Assembly: GCF_037300705.1 (NCBI RefSeq)
Contig: NZ_CP147776.1
Coordinates: forward strand, 124,001-188,000
Direction of reading: 5' to 3'
Source: Massilia sp. W12
GTDB lineage: Bacteria > Pseudomonadota > Gammaproteobacteria > Burkholderiales > Burkholderiaceae_D
Length of the DNA: 64,000 nucleotides
Position numbers and translations under genes: made by a program. Each line of letters begins with the position of its first letter. Position 1 is the first letter of the stretch. Shown here one piece after another: positions 43,762 through 57,000 of this stretch. The notes under the pieces are model-generated. The model ran no database searches, was not told where the DNA came from, and was given only the letters and a program-made list of their open reading frames with translations.

Positions 43762-46700
43762 ATGCACATCCCCTGTTTCAATCAAGCGATCCATCCCCGT
43801 CCTCAGCAATTCCCGGGCCTGCGTTTGCGCCTTCTGACCTGCGCGCTTGGCGCCTGCTACGGCTTGGCCATGGCTAATCCACAACAGCCTCAAGTCGTTC
43901 ATGGGCAAGTCAATATCGATCAACAGGGCAAGATGATGCAAATCACCAATTCGCCTAACGCCATCATCGACTGGCAAAGTTTTTCGATTGCCGCCGGTGA
44001 AACTACCCGTTTTATTCAGCAAAGCGCTAACAGCACTGTGCTTAACCGCGTGCGCGGGGTGGATCCTTCGCAGATTTTCGGCGCTTTGCAATCGAATGGG
44101 CGGGTGTTTTTGCTGAATCCTAACGGGATTTTGTTCGGCCCCTCGGCCAAGGTCGATGTGCACAGCCTGGTCGCATCCAGTCTGCCGATGGCGAACGAAG
44201 ATTTCTTGCGCGGCAAATGGCAATTTGGCGATGGCAAGGCATATGACGGTAAAGTAATCAATGCCGGCCAGATCAACAGCGAAGCCGGCGGGCAGGTGAT
44301 GTTGATTGCTCCGCAGGTGGAAAACAGCGGTATCATCACTTCGCCACAGGGGGAGGTGATGTTGGCGGCGGGCCATTCCGTGCAGTTGGTGGATGCGAAC
44401 AACCCGGATATGCATGTGGTGGTCTCGGCGTCTGAGCAGCAAGCCCTGAACCTGGGTGAAATCGTGGCGAATGCCGGCAAGATCGGGATTTACGGCGCAC
44501 TGGTCAAGCAGCAGGGCAGGGTGTCAGCGGATTCGGCCCAGCTCGACGCCAGCGGCAAGGTCGTCTTCAAATCCAGCAGCAAAACAGTACTGGGTGAGAA
44601 CAGTGTGACCAGCGTGCGCGGCGTGGGCAATGGCGGCACGCTGATGGCCCTCGGGCCGCAAATCCATATGCAAGATGCGGCCCTGATTGACGCCAGCGGC
44701 GCCACGGGCGGCGGCACAGTCATGCTGGGAGGCGACTTTCAAGCTAATCAAGCGCCGACGCCAAACGCGCAGGAAGTTATTGTGCACCTTCAGGCGCAGA
44801 TTCTGGCCAAGGCAGAGCAAAGCGGCGTCGGCGGCAGCATCCTCGCCAGGAGCGAAGGCCTGACCGGGTTCTACGGTACGGCAGACGTTTCCGGCATTGC
44901 GCAAGGAGGGTTGTTGGAAACTTCCTCCGGGCAGCACTTAAATGTGCGTGCGGAATCTGTGCGCGCTTCTGGCGCCAAGGGAGGTTCATGGTTGCTTGGC
45001 ATGAATGACATTACCGTAGCGCGCGGCCATATTGGCGTCACCACGGATGGGGTGTTTACTATTGGTAGTGAAGACATTAATCAAGCATTAAACAATGGGT
45101 TTGACGTTCGTTTGCAAACCAACAATAAGCAAGGGGTAATCAAATTACATAGTGGTGATATTAACAATGAAAAAGGAGGCGCCCGGTTATTGACAATGGC
45201 CGGTAAAGTCGAAGGTCGTCAGGATTTTAAATTAAGTGCTGTAGCGCAATCTTCTTTGAGCATTGATCTGCTGAATGGAGGTGTGCTGAGTGGTGAATTT
45301 GACTTAAATGGCGGTGCATTAAAATCCATTCCTGGCGATAGTGTTAACTTTGAGTCTTTAACTTTAAGACAAGCTAACATGCAAGGAGATTTCATAGTAA
45401 AAGGGAAGGGATATTATTTAAATGTAGAAAATGGTGTGAAGTTGGATGATAATTCAAGCATCTCACTGTTTAATGACACGCAAATGTGGGTAAGTGATAC
45501 TCTGCGCGCAGGAAAAAATGGCGTGATCAAGATGTATGGAGATCCTTCTGGTTTGCTTTTTTCAGATCATGGTCCACGTTTGGTTCTTTATCCTTTATTT
45601 AATGGGAAATCGAGCGATATTGATATTTTTCCATCAATCCAGATTCAAGACGCTGGCTCCAGTATTGATACTGGAGGCTCATTGGCATATATTCGTTCGC
45701 CGATTATTGTTGAAAAAAATGGTTCCGTATGGCACAAAGGTTCCCTTCCTTTGACCAGTACTTCAGTTATTCACATCAAAGAGGACGCTCTGCTGCAGGC
45801 AGGGAAGGTGAATCTTTCTGGAAAATTTATTATTGAGAAGGACGCCAAAGCGTATTTGGATGAAGTTAATACGGCAAGTCTGAGCGAATTGACAAATCAT
45901 GGCCGCCTTATATCGAAATCAATTGATAATCGCGGTGCAATTTTGGATATTACCCCAGGAGGCCCTCTGGGTGATAATGAACGTGTCACTTTATATGAAA
46001 TTAATGGTGGCGTGATCAAGGCAAACAAGACAAGAATGATTGATTTTGATAATCACTTATCTCTTAAGAGTGTAAGTATGGATGGTGATTTTGAATTGTT
46101 TAATCCTACGACTGTCTATGGTGATTTGCATTTGAAAAATGGCACGCGGCTGACGATTGGTGATTTTTTCAGTGGCACTAATGAAGCGCCTAACAGGCTT
46201 TTATCATTTGATGATCAAAAGCATCAATCAATTTTAAGCGATGGTATGGCTGAAATCAACTTCCGGGCAGCCGCTCTTAATATTCATTCCAGTTATGAAA
46301 CGAACCTCAAAACACTAAAATTAAACCAGGGCATCTCCCTTACAGGAAACTACCAGATTGTTAAATCTGGAAATTTAGATGTGAAATTAATCAATCAAGC
46401 CATTATGCGTGCAGATGCTGAAAATAAAAACATCATTCGAGATGTTCATCTGCAACAAGATGGTGAGATTGTAATCAGCGCGGGCGCTTCGTTTGATCTT
46501 AGCGAAAGTATTTTGCACGCGGGCAACGGCCACACCATTAATTATGGAAATTTGCGCCTGTCTGAAGGGTTTTCCAAGCTGGGGCAGATCAAAAACCACA
46601 ATACGATTGATCTTAATTTATCCAGCCAAAATCAAAGCATTGATTTACGTAATCTGGGAGCATCTATCAATCTGTCAGGTAAGGTTCAGGGAGGGGAAAT

Positions 46701-47871
46701 TCTGGCGAACCAAGGCAGTGCGATTCATTTATCCAATCTGAGTCTGGATAATGTTGAATTGGGTGGCATGCTTCAATTGTCTGGCGCTGCCAATGTGCTG
46801 CAGGATTTCTTGCTCAAACCCGATGCGCAGTTGCACGCAAATGCGCTCTCATTGCAATTCCAAGGTGGACAAACGCATCGCATCAGCAGTCCGGGGCAGG
46901 CCCGCATACAAGTCAACACCCCCCTTTTGAACATTCTTCATACCGATCCCTTGCAGCTGCAAATCGATCATGGGGTGAGTGTTTCTGGCGCAATCAATGT
47001 CAGCGGCATGAGCAAAGGCGCATTGCTGAACTATGGCCAAGTCACGCTGGTGCAAAATTCTGACTTCAGTCAACTTGCCCTGGAAAATCATGGGAAGCTG
47101 GTGCTTGACGGCGCCAGCTTGAAAGTGAATAACAGTCTGCACAACATGGGCAGCATGGTATTGCGCAATCAGGCCGAACTGCACACACAGGGGAATACGC
47201 TGCATAACCAGGGCATGCTCAGTGGCAGTGGCGTTTTGAACTTGGTCGGCAGCATCTTGCACAATACCGGCACAATCGCCCCAGGCGATGAGTCGGGTTT
47301 TGGACGTATGCAGATCAATGGCAATCTCAATCTGCAGCAAGGCGGGATGCTGCAATTGACGCCAGCATTGAGCACGCCAGGCGTGCAGCTGGGCGTGAGC
47401 GGTGATTTACAAATTGATGGCTTGCTGCGCTTGCGTGCGCCTGCCGGGGATGTTTGTGGCCAATGCAAATTATTGGAAGCAGGGGGGCAAATTGATGGCC
47501 GCTTCAGCGCTGTGCAGATTTCCCCGGAATTGAGGGGGGATTTGCGCAACGTGAAAAATGCCTGGTATTGGTTGGCGCAGCAAAAACCAATTGGCGACAA
47601 ACCGGGCAGCGATGGCGCGAATGGCGGCAGTGTGGTTCCGCCCACGCCGAAGCCGGGGTATAGCCTCAGCTCTATTCCGCGCCCAGGCGGCAATGCGCCG
47701 CCGACGGTACTGCAACTGCCCATTGGCGCCAGCACGCCTCAGGCGCGTGGATTCCCAGCGCCAAACAGCAATCAACCCACAGGCGCTGTGCCGCAAGCCA
47801 AGATGCCGGTGGTGGACGCCAGTTTGCAAGCGGTCAGCGGCAGCAGTACTCCCCAAGCCAGGTATAAGTAG
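43762..47871 (+). CDS. Two-partner secretion (TpsA) exoprotein, filamentous haemagglutinin N-domain
   Basis: A 1369-residue secreted adhesin-like protein. A long signal region ends near GLAMA-NPQQ. The TPS/haemagglutinin activity domain (about 38-300) has QVNIDQQGKMMQITNSPNAI, IDWQSFSI and NPNGILFG, the features by which a TpsB (FhaC-type) pore recognises its cargo. The rest is beta-helix-like, rich in Gly, Asn, Ser and Leu (SLDNVELGGMLQLSG). The C-terminus is Pro-rich. DNA from about 45060 to 46660 is clearly more AT-rich than either side, so the passenger centre may be of foreign origin. GGAGG five bases before ATG 43762 fixes the start. No TpsB gene is in the window. Confidence 0.88.
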   Translation: MHIPCFNQAIHPRPQQFPGLRLRLLTCALGACYGLAMANPQQPQVVHGQVNIDQQGKMMQITNSPNAIIDWQSFSIAAGETTRFIQQSANSTVLNRVRGVDPSQIFGALQSNGRVFLLNPNGILFGPSAKVDVHSLVASSLPMANEDFLRGKWQFGDGKAYDGKVINAGQINSEAGGQVMLIAPQVENSGIITSPQGEVMLAAGHSVQLVDANNPDMHVVVSASEQQALNLGEIVANAGKIGIYGALVKQQGRVSADSAQLDASGKVVFKSSSKTVLGENSVTSVRGVGNGGTLMALGPQIHMQDAALIDASGATGGGTVMLGGDFQANQAPTPNAQEVIVHLQAQILAKAEQSGVGGSILARSEGLTGFYGTADVSGIAQGGLLETSSGQHLNVRAESVRASGAKGGSWLLGMNDITVARGHIGVTTDGVFTIGSEDINQALNNGFDVRLQTNNKQGVIKLHSGDINNEKGGARLLTMAGKVEGRQDFKLSAVAQSSLSIDLLNGGVLSGEFDLNGGALKSIPGDSVNFESLTLRQANMQGDFIVKGKGYYLNVENGVKLDDNSSISLFNDTQMWVSDTLRAGKNGVIKMYGDPSGLLFSDHGPRLVLYPLFNGKSSDIDIFPSIQIQDAGSSIDTGGSLAYIRSPIIVEKNGSVWHKGSLPLTSTSVIHIKEDALLQAGKVNLSGKFIIEKDAKAYLDEVNTASLSELTNHGRLISKSIDNRGAILDITPGGPLGDNERVTLYEINGGVIKANKTRMIDFDNHLSLKSVSMDGDFELFNPTTVYGDLHLKNGTRLTIGDFFSGTNEAPNRLLSFDDQKHQSILSDGMAEINFRAAALNIHSSYETNLKTLKLNQGISLTGNYQIVKSGNLDVKLINQAIMRADAENKNIIRDVHLQQDGEIVISAGASFDLSESILHAGNGHTINYGNLRLSEGFSKLGQIKNHNTIDLNLSSQNQSIDLRNLGASINLSGKVQGGEILANQGSAIHLSNLSLDNVELGGMLQLSGAANVLQDFLLKPDAQLHANALSLQFQGGQTHRISSPGQARIQVNTPLLNILHTDPLQLQIDHGVSVSGAINVSGMSKGALLNYGQVTLVQNSDFSQLALENHGKLVLDGASLKVNNSLHNMGSMVLRNQAELHTQGNTLHNQGMLSGSGVLNLVGSILHNTGTIAPGDESGFGRMQINGNLNLQQGGMLQLTPALSTPGVQLGVSGDLQIDGLLRLRAPAGDVCGQCKLLEAGGQIDGRFSAVQISPELRGDLRNVKNAWYWLAQQKPIGDKPGSDGANGGSVVPPTPKPGYSLSSIPRPGGNAPPTVLQLPIGASTPQARGFPAPNSNQPTGAVPQAKMPVVDASLQAVSGSSTPQARYK
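43931..44840 (+). repeat. Long direct repeat, copy 1 (TPS domain DNA)
   Basis: This matches 48201-49110 at a constant offset of 4270 bases, with no insertion or deletion that I can find and long identical stretches. It encodes the TPS secretion domain in both exoproteins and shows recent duplication or gene conversion. Confidence 0.85.
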
Positions 47872-47955
47872 GCTGACAAGCACAGATTTGCAAAAATGCG
47901 ACACGAATAATGACAGATTGCTGTCTTGCTCTCTGGCAAGGGCTGTTTTTCGTTC

Positions 47956-47984
47956 TTGTCAGCGGATTGCAAAGCTTATATGCT
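47956..47984 (+). promoter_or_regulatory. Candidate sigma70 promoter of the giant TPS exoprotein gene
   Basis: TTGTCA (47956-47961), exactly 17 bases, TATGCT (47979-47984), 26 bases before the start at 48011. The -35 differs from consensus at one base. Confidence 0.5.
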
Positions 47985-48010
47985 GACTTATCAGCCCATT
48001 GGAGGTCAGC

Positions 48011-51000
48011 ATGCCTGCTTCAGTCACACATCGTGCCGCGCCGCAATTTTTGATCGCCAACCTGCACCGCATCACGCCCGATCATTTATATAAGCGCACG
48101 CTTCTGGCCAGCCTGCTGGCCGCCTCCTTGAGTGCGGCCTACGCCAACCCGCAATTACCGCAGGTGGTGTACGGGCAAGTCAATATCAATCAGCAAGGCA
48201 AGGTGATGCAAATCACCAATTCGCCTAACGCCATCATCGACTGGCAAAGTTTTTCGATTGCCGCCGGCGAAACCACCCGTTTTATTCAGCAAAGCGCGAA
48301 CAGCGCGGTGCTCAACCGTGTGCGCGGGGTGGATCCTTCGCAGATTTTCGGCGCCTTGCAATCGAATGGGCGGGTGTTTTTGCTGAATCCGAACGGGATT
48401 TTATTCGGCCCCTCGGCCAAGGTCGATGTGCACAGCCTGGTCGCATCCAGCCTGCCGATGGCGAATGAAGATTTCCTGCGCGGCAAATGGCAATTTGGCG
48501 ACGGCAAGACGCATGGCGGCAAGGTGATCAACGCCGGCCAGATCAATAGCGGGGCCGGCGGGCAGGTGATGTTGATTGCGCCGCAGGTGGAAAACAGCGG
48601 CATCATCACCTCACAACGCGGCGAAGTGATGTTGGCGGCAGGCCACTCGGTGCAATTGGTGGATGCGAACAACCCGGATATGCATGTGGTGGTCTCGGCC
48701 CCCGCGCACCAGGCCCTGAACCTGGGTGAAATCGTGGCGAATGCCGGCAAGATCGGGATTTACGGCGCACTGGTCAAGCAGCAGGGCAGAGTGCTGGCCG
48801 ATTCGGCCCAGCTCGACGCCAGCGGCAAGGTGGTGTTCAAGTCCAGCCGCAGCACGGAACTGGGGGCCAACAGCGTGACCAGCGTGCGCAGCGTGGGCAA
48901 CGGCGGCACGCTGATGGCGCTCGGGCCGCAAGTCGATATGCAAGGCGCGGCCATGATTGACGCCAGCGGCGCGACGGGCGGCGGCACAGTTCTGTTGGGC
49001 GGCGATTTTCAGGGTAAAAATCCGCAGATTCCAAACGCGCAGCAGACCACGGTGGCCAAAGATGCGCAGATTCTGGCCAAGGCAGAGCAAAGCGGCGTCG
49101 GCGGCCGCATCATCGCCTGGAGCGATGGCAGCACCAACTTCCAGGGGATGGCGGACGCTTCCGGGGTGGCCCAGGGCGGCCTGGTGGAAACATCCGGCAA
49201 ACAGCATTTATTCATTGGCGCCGGCAAGGTGCGCGCCACTGGCGCCAAGGCTGGCGTATGGCTGCTCGATCCCTCGGATATCACAGTGCGCCATGGCAGC
49301 ACAAATTCTTTGTCCGGCGGGGTGTTCGATCCATCCGCTCCCAGCACCATTGGCGATACCGAAATCAATGCGGTGCTTGATGGCGGCACCGATGTGGTGT
49401 TGCAAACATCCAGCGGTACGGGCGGGACAGGCATTATCAAAATTGAAGGCTCGGCCAGTGAAAATGGTGCGGTAAGCATCAAAAACAGCAGCAGCGGCAA
49501 ACGTTCGCTGAGTTTGATCACCAGCGGCGATATCTCGCTTGATTATGGCGCCAGCATTCTGGGGACGGACGCCAATGCGCTGGATGTGAATTTCAACACC
49601 AGCGGCAAAATCACCCTGGCCGGTCAGATGAATTTGGCCAATGGCAAGCTCACTCTGAGCAATGACGCCAGCCTCAGCGGCTTGATAAAAAACAGCACGC
49701 TCTCAAGCAGCAAGCTGATCACCGGCAGCAATGGCACATTGCAGGATGTGACCTTGGATGGCAGTGCCGAATTGGGCGGTTCCCTGTTTGTCGCCGGCAA
49801 TTTGAATTTTGCCGATCAGGCCGCGATCAAGCAAAGCGGCTATTTGTATTTCACCGATGGCGCGACGCAAACTTTAGACAGCAGCGGCAACGCCAGTTTG
49901 ACCCTGAGTGGCGGTACGCTGGTCGGCGGCTATCAAGTCAGCGGTCAAACCATCAAGCTCGGCAGCGGTTTGCTGTTGCAGGGACATGGCTCGGTATCTG
50001 AATCAAATGGCGCGGCGCTTGAAAATCATGGCAGCATCATTGCCAATGACAGCGGACAGGCGCTGTTTATCAATCTGAGCAAGATAGATAATCAGGGCGG
50101 CTTGATGAAGGCCAATACCGGCGGCCTGATGACCTTGACCACCGCCAATTGGAGTAACAGCGGCACGCTGTTGGTGAATTCCGCATCAACCATGAATCTG
50201 AATTTGCAGACCAGCACCAGCACGCTGGGCGGCATTACAAATAATGGCGGCACGCTGAATTGGAGCGGCGTGTTGGATAACAGCGCAAACACCTTGGAAT
50301 TGGGCACGGGCGGGGTATTTGGCGCAGGCGGCTTGAGCAATCTGGAAGGCACAATCAAAGGCGGCGAAATCAAATCCGGCGATGGCAGCAAGCTGCACAG
50401 CGGCAGCGGCGGCTATCTGGATGATGTGACCATCGTCGGCACGCTGCCGATCTCCGGCAGCATCAATGTGAAAAACGGGCTGACTCTGGCGGACGGCGCT
50501 TTGCTTAACGTCGGCGCGGCAACGCTGAGTATGTATGGCAGCGGCAGTTTTTCCATCAGCACACCCGGGCAGGGGGAAATCCGCTTGGGCGGCGGCAGTT
50601 TCGCGCTGGGCGCATCCGCCACCGGCCAGAGCGTGACGCTGGAAAACGGAATCAGCCTGACCGGCTATGGCACAAGCTATGACAATGCGCCTTCCACCCT
50701 GTTGAATAAAGGCTTGATCAGCGCCAATCACAGCGGCCAGAATCTGACCCTCTTTAATAAGAATCTGCACAATTATGGCGGTACGCTGCAAGCCGCTGGC
50801 GGGGCTTTGACCTTGCAGACCGGGACATACGCCAGCACTGGCGGCAAATTTGATGTCAGCAGCGGGCAAATGATTCTGCACACGCCGCTGACCACCTCGG
50901 ATTTGAATGGCGCGTTCAGCCGCAGCGGCGGCAAAGTGGTGCTGGCCGGCACATTGGACAACAGCAGCGATACCTTGGATATCAGCAGCAGCGGGCCGTT

Positions 51001-54000
51001 TGGAACGGGCGGGCTGGATGAATTGAGCGGCACAATTCAGGGCGGTACGGTGAGCAGCGGCAGCGGCCATTCGCTGCAATCCAGCGGCGCTATGGATGGC
51101 GTCACCCTGGCCGGCGAATTGAGTATGAGCGGCACGCTGAGCATTAAAAACAGCTTGCAATTGGCGAATGGCGCGAAACTCAATCTGGGCGCCGGCAGTT
51201 TGTATTTTGTCAGCAGCGGGACGCAGCAATTGAGCAGCAGCGGCAACGCTGAAGTGGTGTTGGGCGGCGGCACGATTTTGGCGGGGTATGGCGTCACTGC
51301 CCAGCAATTGCAAATCGACCCTGGCGTCACCTTGTCCGGCCATGGCGTATTGGGGAATAGCGATAAGGCCGACATCCTGCATTCCGGCACAATCAACGCC
51401 AATGTCAGCGGCGAAACCTTGCTGATCAATCCGCACAGCTTCGCCAACAGCGGCACGTTGGAAGTAAATGACGGCACGCTGACCCTGCAAAGCACGAACT
51501 GGTCAAATTTCGGTACGCTGAAATTGGCATCCGGGCAATTGAATCTGAATTTGCACACCACTACCGCCGATCTGGGTTCGCTGACCCGCAGCGGCGGCAC
51601 GGTGGTGCTGGGCGGTAAGCTGGATAATAGTGGTGCGACGCTGGACACCAGCGCCAGCGGCCCCTTCGGCGCGGGTGGTTTGAATCACATCAACGGCGAT
51701 ATCAGCGGCGGTACGATCAGCGGCGATGGCAAGAATACGGTGCAAATCAGCGGCGCCACTTTTGATGGCGTGACCCTGGCCGGCACATTGAATGTGAGCG
51801 GCAGTTTTGGCGTGAAAAACGACTTGCAGATGGATGATGGCGCACGGCTTGAGCTGGGTTCCGCCACCATCGGCTTTCTCAGCGGCGGCGCGCAGTTATT
51901 AGGCGGCTCCGGCAATGGCGAAATCGTGCTGGGCGGCGGTTCCCTGATAGCCGGTTATGGCGTGAGCGGGCAAACCTTGCAGATTGGCCCCAACACCAAA
52001 ATCAGCGGCCATGGCTATATCACGCAAAGCAATGCTGCCACGGTGGAAAATTACGGTCACATCAGCGCGGACGTCAGCACGCATAATCTCGTGCTCAATC
52101 CGGACACCTTGATCAATAACGGCAAAATCAGTGCGGCAGGCGGCAATTTGCATTTGCAGGCTGGCAGCGTGAGCAATAGCGGCACGTTAGACGCCAGCGA
52201 CGGCAAATTGCAACTGAGTTATAACACCACCACCGCAGCTTTGGGGACGATTGCGCACAGTGGCGGCGTGATCCACTTTGACGGCGAGTTGAATAACAGC
52301 GGCGCAGAGCTGGATATTGGCGGCGGCGGCAATTTTGGCGCGCTCGGACTGGATTCTTTCAGCGGCCTGATCAGCGGCGGTACGCTCAAATCCGGCGATG
52401 GCAAAGCCATGCCGAGTCAGGGCGGGCAATTGGATGGCGTCAATATTGCCGGCAAGTTCACCCTGGGCGGCAATTTGCTGGTGAAAAATCTGAGCTTGGA
52501 AAGCGGCAGCGTGCTGGAGCTTGGCAGCCATGCCTTACTCTTTAATGGCAGCGGCTTGCAAACCCTGGGCAGCAATGGCAGCGCAGAAGTCACGCTGGAT
52601 GGCGGCTATTTGCAAGCCGGTCATGGCGTCAACGGGCAAACTTTGGCTATCAGCAGCGGGGTGCGCGTGTATGGTCATGGCGACGTCACGGAGAATTTCT
52701 CCGCCACCTTGCAAAATCAGGGGGTGATCGAAGCCAATGCGAGTGGCAAGCAACTCAGTATCAGCGTCACTAAGCTGGAAAACAGCGGTACACTCAAAGC
52801 CGATGGCGGCGCCTTGCTGATTAATCAAACCCAATGGACAAACAGCGGCACTCTGGAACTCAACAGCGGCGCCATGCATCTCGATATTGACACCACGACC
52901 GCCGGACTTGGTGCGATTACGCATACGGACGGCAAGTTGGTATATGTCGGCACACTGGATAATTCCGGCGCCACGCTGGATATCGGCGCGCATGGGCACT
53001 TTGGCGCCAAAGGCTTGACTCAGCTTGATGGCAAGATCAAAAACGGCAATGTGCAGAGCAGCGGCGGCATCGCGCTGAGCGGCTCGAATGGCCGTTTGGA
53101 TGGGGTGCAGCTGACGGGCGATGTGAAATTGGACGGATATTTGCTCATCGATAATGGTTTGTCCCTGGCCGATGGCGTGAATCTGGAATTAAATGGCGCA
53201 TCGCTGTATATCAATGGCGGCGGGACGCAAACCATCAGCAGCAGCGGCAATGCGCAAGTGCATTTGCAAGGCGGGATTGTCTATGCTGGCGGCGATCAAA
53301 GCGGCCAGACTTTGCAAATCGGCGCTGGCGTGACATTGCGCGGACAAGGATCGATTTTGCAAAGCCAGGCCGCCACCTTGCAAAACAAGGGCGAGATCCT
53401 GGCGGATGACAATATGCTGACGATCAGCGGGCTTGCGCTGGATAACCAGGGCACGCTGAAAGCCAATGGCGGCACATTGTTTTTGCAACCATCTGCATGG
53501 AGTAATGCGGGCCTGCTGCAAATCAGCAGCGGCGAAGCGCAATTGCATGTTGACGCCAAAACGGCTGACTTGGGCAATGTCAGCAATAGCGGCGGTGTGG
53601 TGAGTTTTTACGGCAAACTGGATAACAGCAGCGACACATTGAGCGTTGGCCTGAGCGGCAAAATCACGACGCTGTATGGCGAAGTCAAAGGCGGCGCCAT
53701 TGAGGCGGCTGACAGCAGCGTGTTTGACCTGCAAGGCGCAACCCTGGATGGCGTCACCATCACCGGCGAGTTGCACAGCAGCGGCTCAGCCATTATCAAA
53801 AATAACCTCACCCTGGCCGATCAGGCGCATTGGAAGCTGGGCGACAGTTTTTTAAATTTCCATGGCAGCGGGACACAGCACATCGCCAGCGCCGGCAACG
53901 CCACCCTGAGCGGCGGCAAAGATTTGCAAAACAGCGGCACGAATGCGCATGTGGTGGCGGGTTATGGCAGCGCCGGCCAGACCCTGGCGATTGGCAAGGG

Positions 54001-57000
54001 CATTACTTTGCGCGGCGGCTGGTATCTGGAACACAGCAACAACGCCAGCATTCTGAACGCCGGCGTGTTGCACAATGAAGGCGCAAGCTCTTACCTGCAG
54101 GCCAGCGATGTGCAAAACAGCGGCACGATCAAGGTCAGCAACGGCGTCTTGTATTTGAATGGCATGAGCGCAAACGCCGGCGCCGTGGAAATCGGCGATG
54201 GCGCCACGCTGCATGCAGCGGCCGCGAATATCAGCAATACCGGGTTGATACGGGGCAGCGGCGAGCTGTATCTGGGCAGCGGCACATTGAGCAATGCCGG
54301 CCAGATTCAACCAGGTGACGCAAGCAATGCCGGCACGCTCAAAATCGATGGGCATTTCACCCAGAATGCCGGCGGCGCCCTGAAAATCCGGGTCATATCG
54401 GACGCCAATCAATACGACAAACTGAGCGTGGCCGGCGATCTGACGCTGGATGGGACTCTGGAGCTGGAGACGCTCGGCGGATATGTCCCGGCCAAAGGCG
54501 ATGCATATCAATTCCTGAGCTATCAAAGCAAACTCAATGGCGATTTTGCCACGCTCGCGGCGCCCGATTTCAGCGGCGCCACACTGGATAAGGCCACAGC
54601 CGGCCAGATCTGGTTCAAGATGCCGCCCGCCAGCCTGATCAATATCTGGACTTTTGACGGCGACGGCAATTGGAGCGATAGCAGTAAATGGAGCTTGGGT
54701 CATGTCCCGGCCAGTGATGAAACCGTGCAATTGCCGGATTACAGCAGCCAGTACACCGTGACTCTGGATAATGGCGTGAATAACGTTAAGAGCCTGGTCC
54801 TGCTTGGCAATGACAAGCTGGCGATTAATGGCGGCAGCCTGACCCTGAATCAGAATTCATCAGCAAATCTGGGCGGCTGGCTGGGCCTGGGCGGCGGTTT
54901 ATTGAGCAGTCTGGGCGATCTGGATTTAAGCTTTTTGAATCTGAGCAATGGCGCACTGGATATCGCCAGCGGCAAACTGCTGACGGTGGCGCACTACAGC
55001 CAGAGCGGCGGCACGCTGTCCGGCCCTGGCATGGTCAAAGTGACAGACAGCTGGCTGCGCAGCAGCGGCGTGCTGAATAGTCTGGGCGGCCTTTCCATCA
55101 CGCAGCAAAGCGGCGCACTGACGCCGGGCAGCATCAGCGGCAATATGCCGCTGCACTTGCAAACCATGGCCGGCGATATTCAAATCAGCTCACCGATCAG
55201 TATTAATGGCGCGCGCGTCAAATTGCAAGCCGGCGGCGGTGCGATTACCGGCGCAGCGCAAATCAGCGCGCCGGAATTGGTGCTGCAAGCCGCTCATGGC
55301 ATTGGCGACCCGGATAATCTGATGAATCTGGCAGTCGATAAATTGCAAGCTGCCGGCGGCGAGAACGGCGGCATTTTCATCAAAAACGCCGGCAATTTGA
55401 AGATAGTTGATATGGAAAGCCGGGGCTTGGCGATCCAGGCCGATGGCGCCAGCGGCCCGAATTGGGATAGTAAGAGTCTGGTGCTGGATGTCAGCGGATT
55501 TGATGTGCAGATTGACGGCAAGGTGATGGGTAAAGATCAGATGCTGCTGAAAGCCGCCAATCTGGATTTTGCCAATCATGCCAATGCGGTATTGCATACC
55601 AGCAATGGCGACATCAAAATTGCCGCCGGCAAGCTGAATCTGCCTGCCGCCGCCACCATCAGCCAGGGCGCTGGCGTGAACATGCAATTGCAGTTGGATC
55701 ATCTCGATCTGCAAGGCACGATAGACAGCGGGACACAGTCTTGGCTGACCATCGCGCCGCTCTCGTCGAATCAAAGCATGCTGATTTCAAATACGCATGA
55801 CAATGGCAAGTTGAGTTTGCTGCCGGCGGATTTCAGCCACATTCAGAGCAAACGCCTCGATTTGGGCGACATTGACCACGCCCTGCATGTTGACGCCAGC
55901 GTGAGTCTGCCGAATAGCAGTTTGTTTTTGTACGGCAGCCATTTAAGTTTGGGGCCGTCCGGCGCCTTACCGTATGCAGATGTGCGGATGGAAGGCGGCA
56001 AGATTGATTTATCCCAAGCGACAGCTGCCAGCATCGGGCAGAGCGGCGGCAAGGTTCTCATGACCGCCGATCAAATTGAGGCGAATGGCTTCAAAGCGAT
56101 TGTCAGCGGCCAGAGCATTGTCGGCTTTAAGAGCTATAACAAAGCGACGCAAATCGTTTCCAGCATCAGCAATAACGGTGAATTGGAATTGCTGAACGCC
56201 GATTTGGCCGCCTTGCAAACCGATGTATTGGCGTTAGACGCCTATAACAAACCGTTGAATTTCAATGCGGCGCTGGATTTGCGCAGCAGTGCAGGCAAAT
56301 TGACCTTGTATGGAAGCTGTTTTGGCAAAACGCATTGCGGTGAAATCACCCAGATGAGCAATGCGCCGATCATGGTGGACGAACTGTATTTGCAGGGCAA
56401 TACCGGACTGAATTTGCCGGCGCCAAACCTGATTGGCAAAGTGTCCGGCACGGTCAGCCCGGGCGGCTCGAATTTCGATCCTGTTCCAGCCACGCATTTC
56501 ATCCGCAACGCGCAAAATCTTGAGCTGTTGAACCTGAACATGCAGCAGCCGTTCGGGCTTGAGTTGAGCAATGGCGGCAAACTCAATCTCAGCGGCACAT
56601 TGGCCATGAACCAGCAGCCGCTGTCGCTGGTGGCGGATGAGATGAGTTTCGCGGGACAAGTCACCAACGCCGCCATGATTCAACTGGCGCCCGACAGTGC
56701 GCGCCCGCTCACGCTGGGCAGCAGCGTCTGCGTGCAAGCGCCTTGTCTGGCCTTGGATCAGCTTGACCATCTGCACACTGAAAAACTGATGCTGGGTAAA
56801 ACCGGCCATTTGCCCAGCGCGCTGGCCTTGAGTTCCAATACCGATACCGTCTTGCTGCCTTCCGAGTTGCAATATTTATGGCTGCGCAGCAGCGGAGCGG
56901 TGACGCAAAGCGCCAAATTGAATGTCACCTATCTGGCGCTGCAGGCGGATGGCGCGGTGAATCTGCCGCTGGATAATGCGGTGTCCCATGTGGCGGCGGC

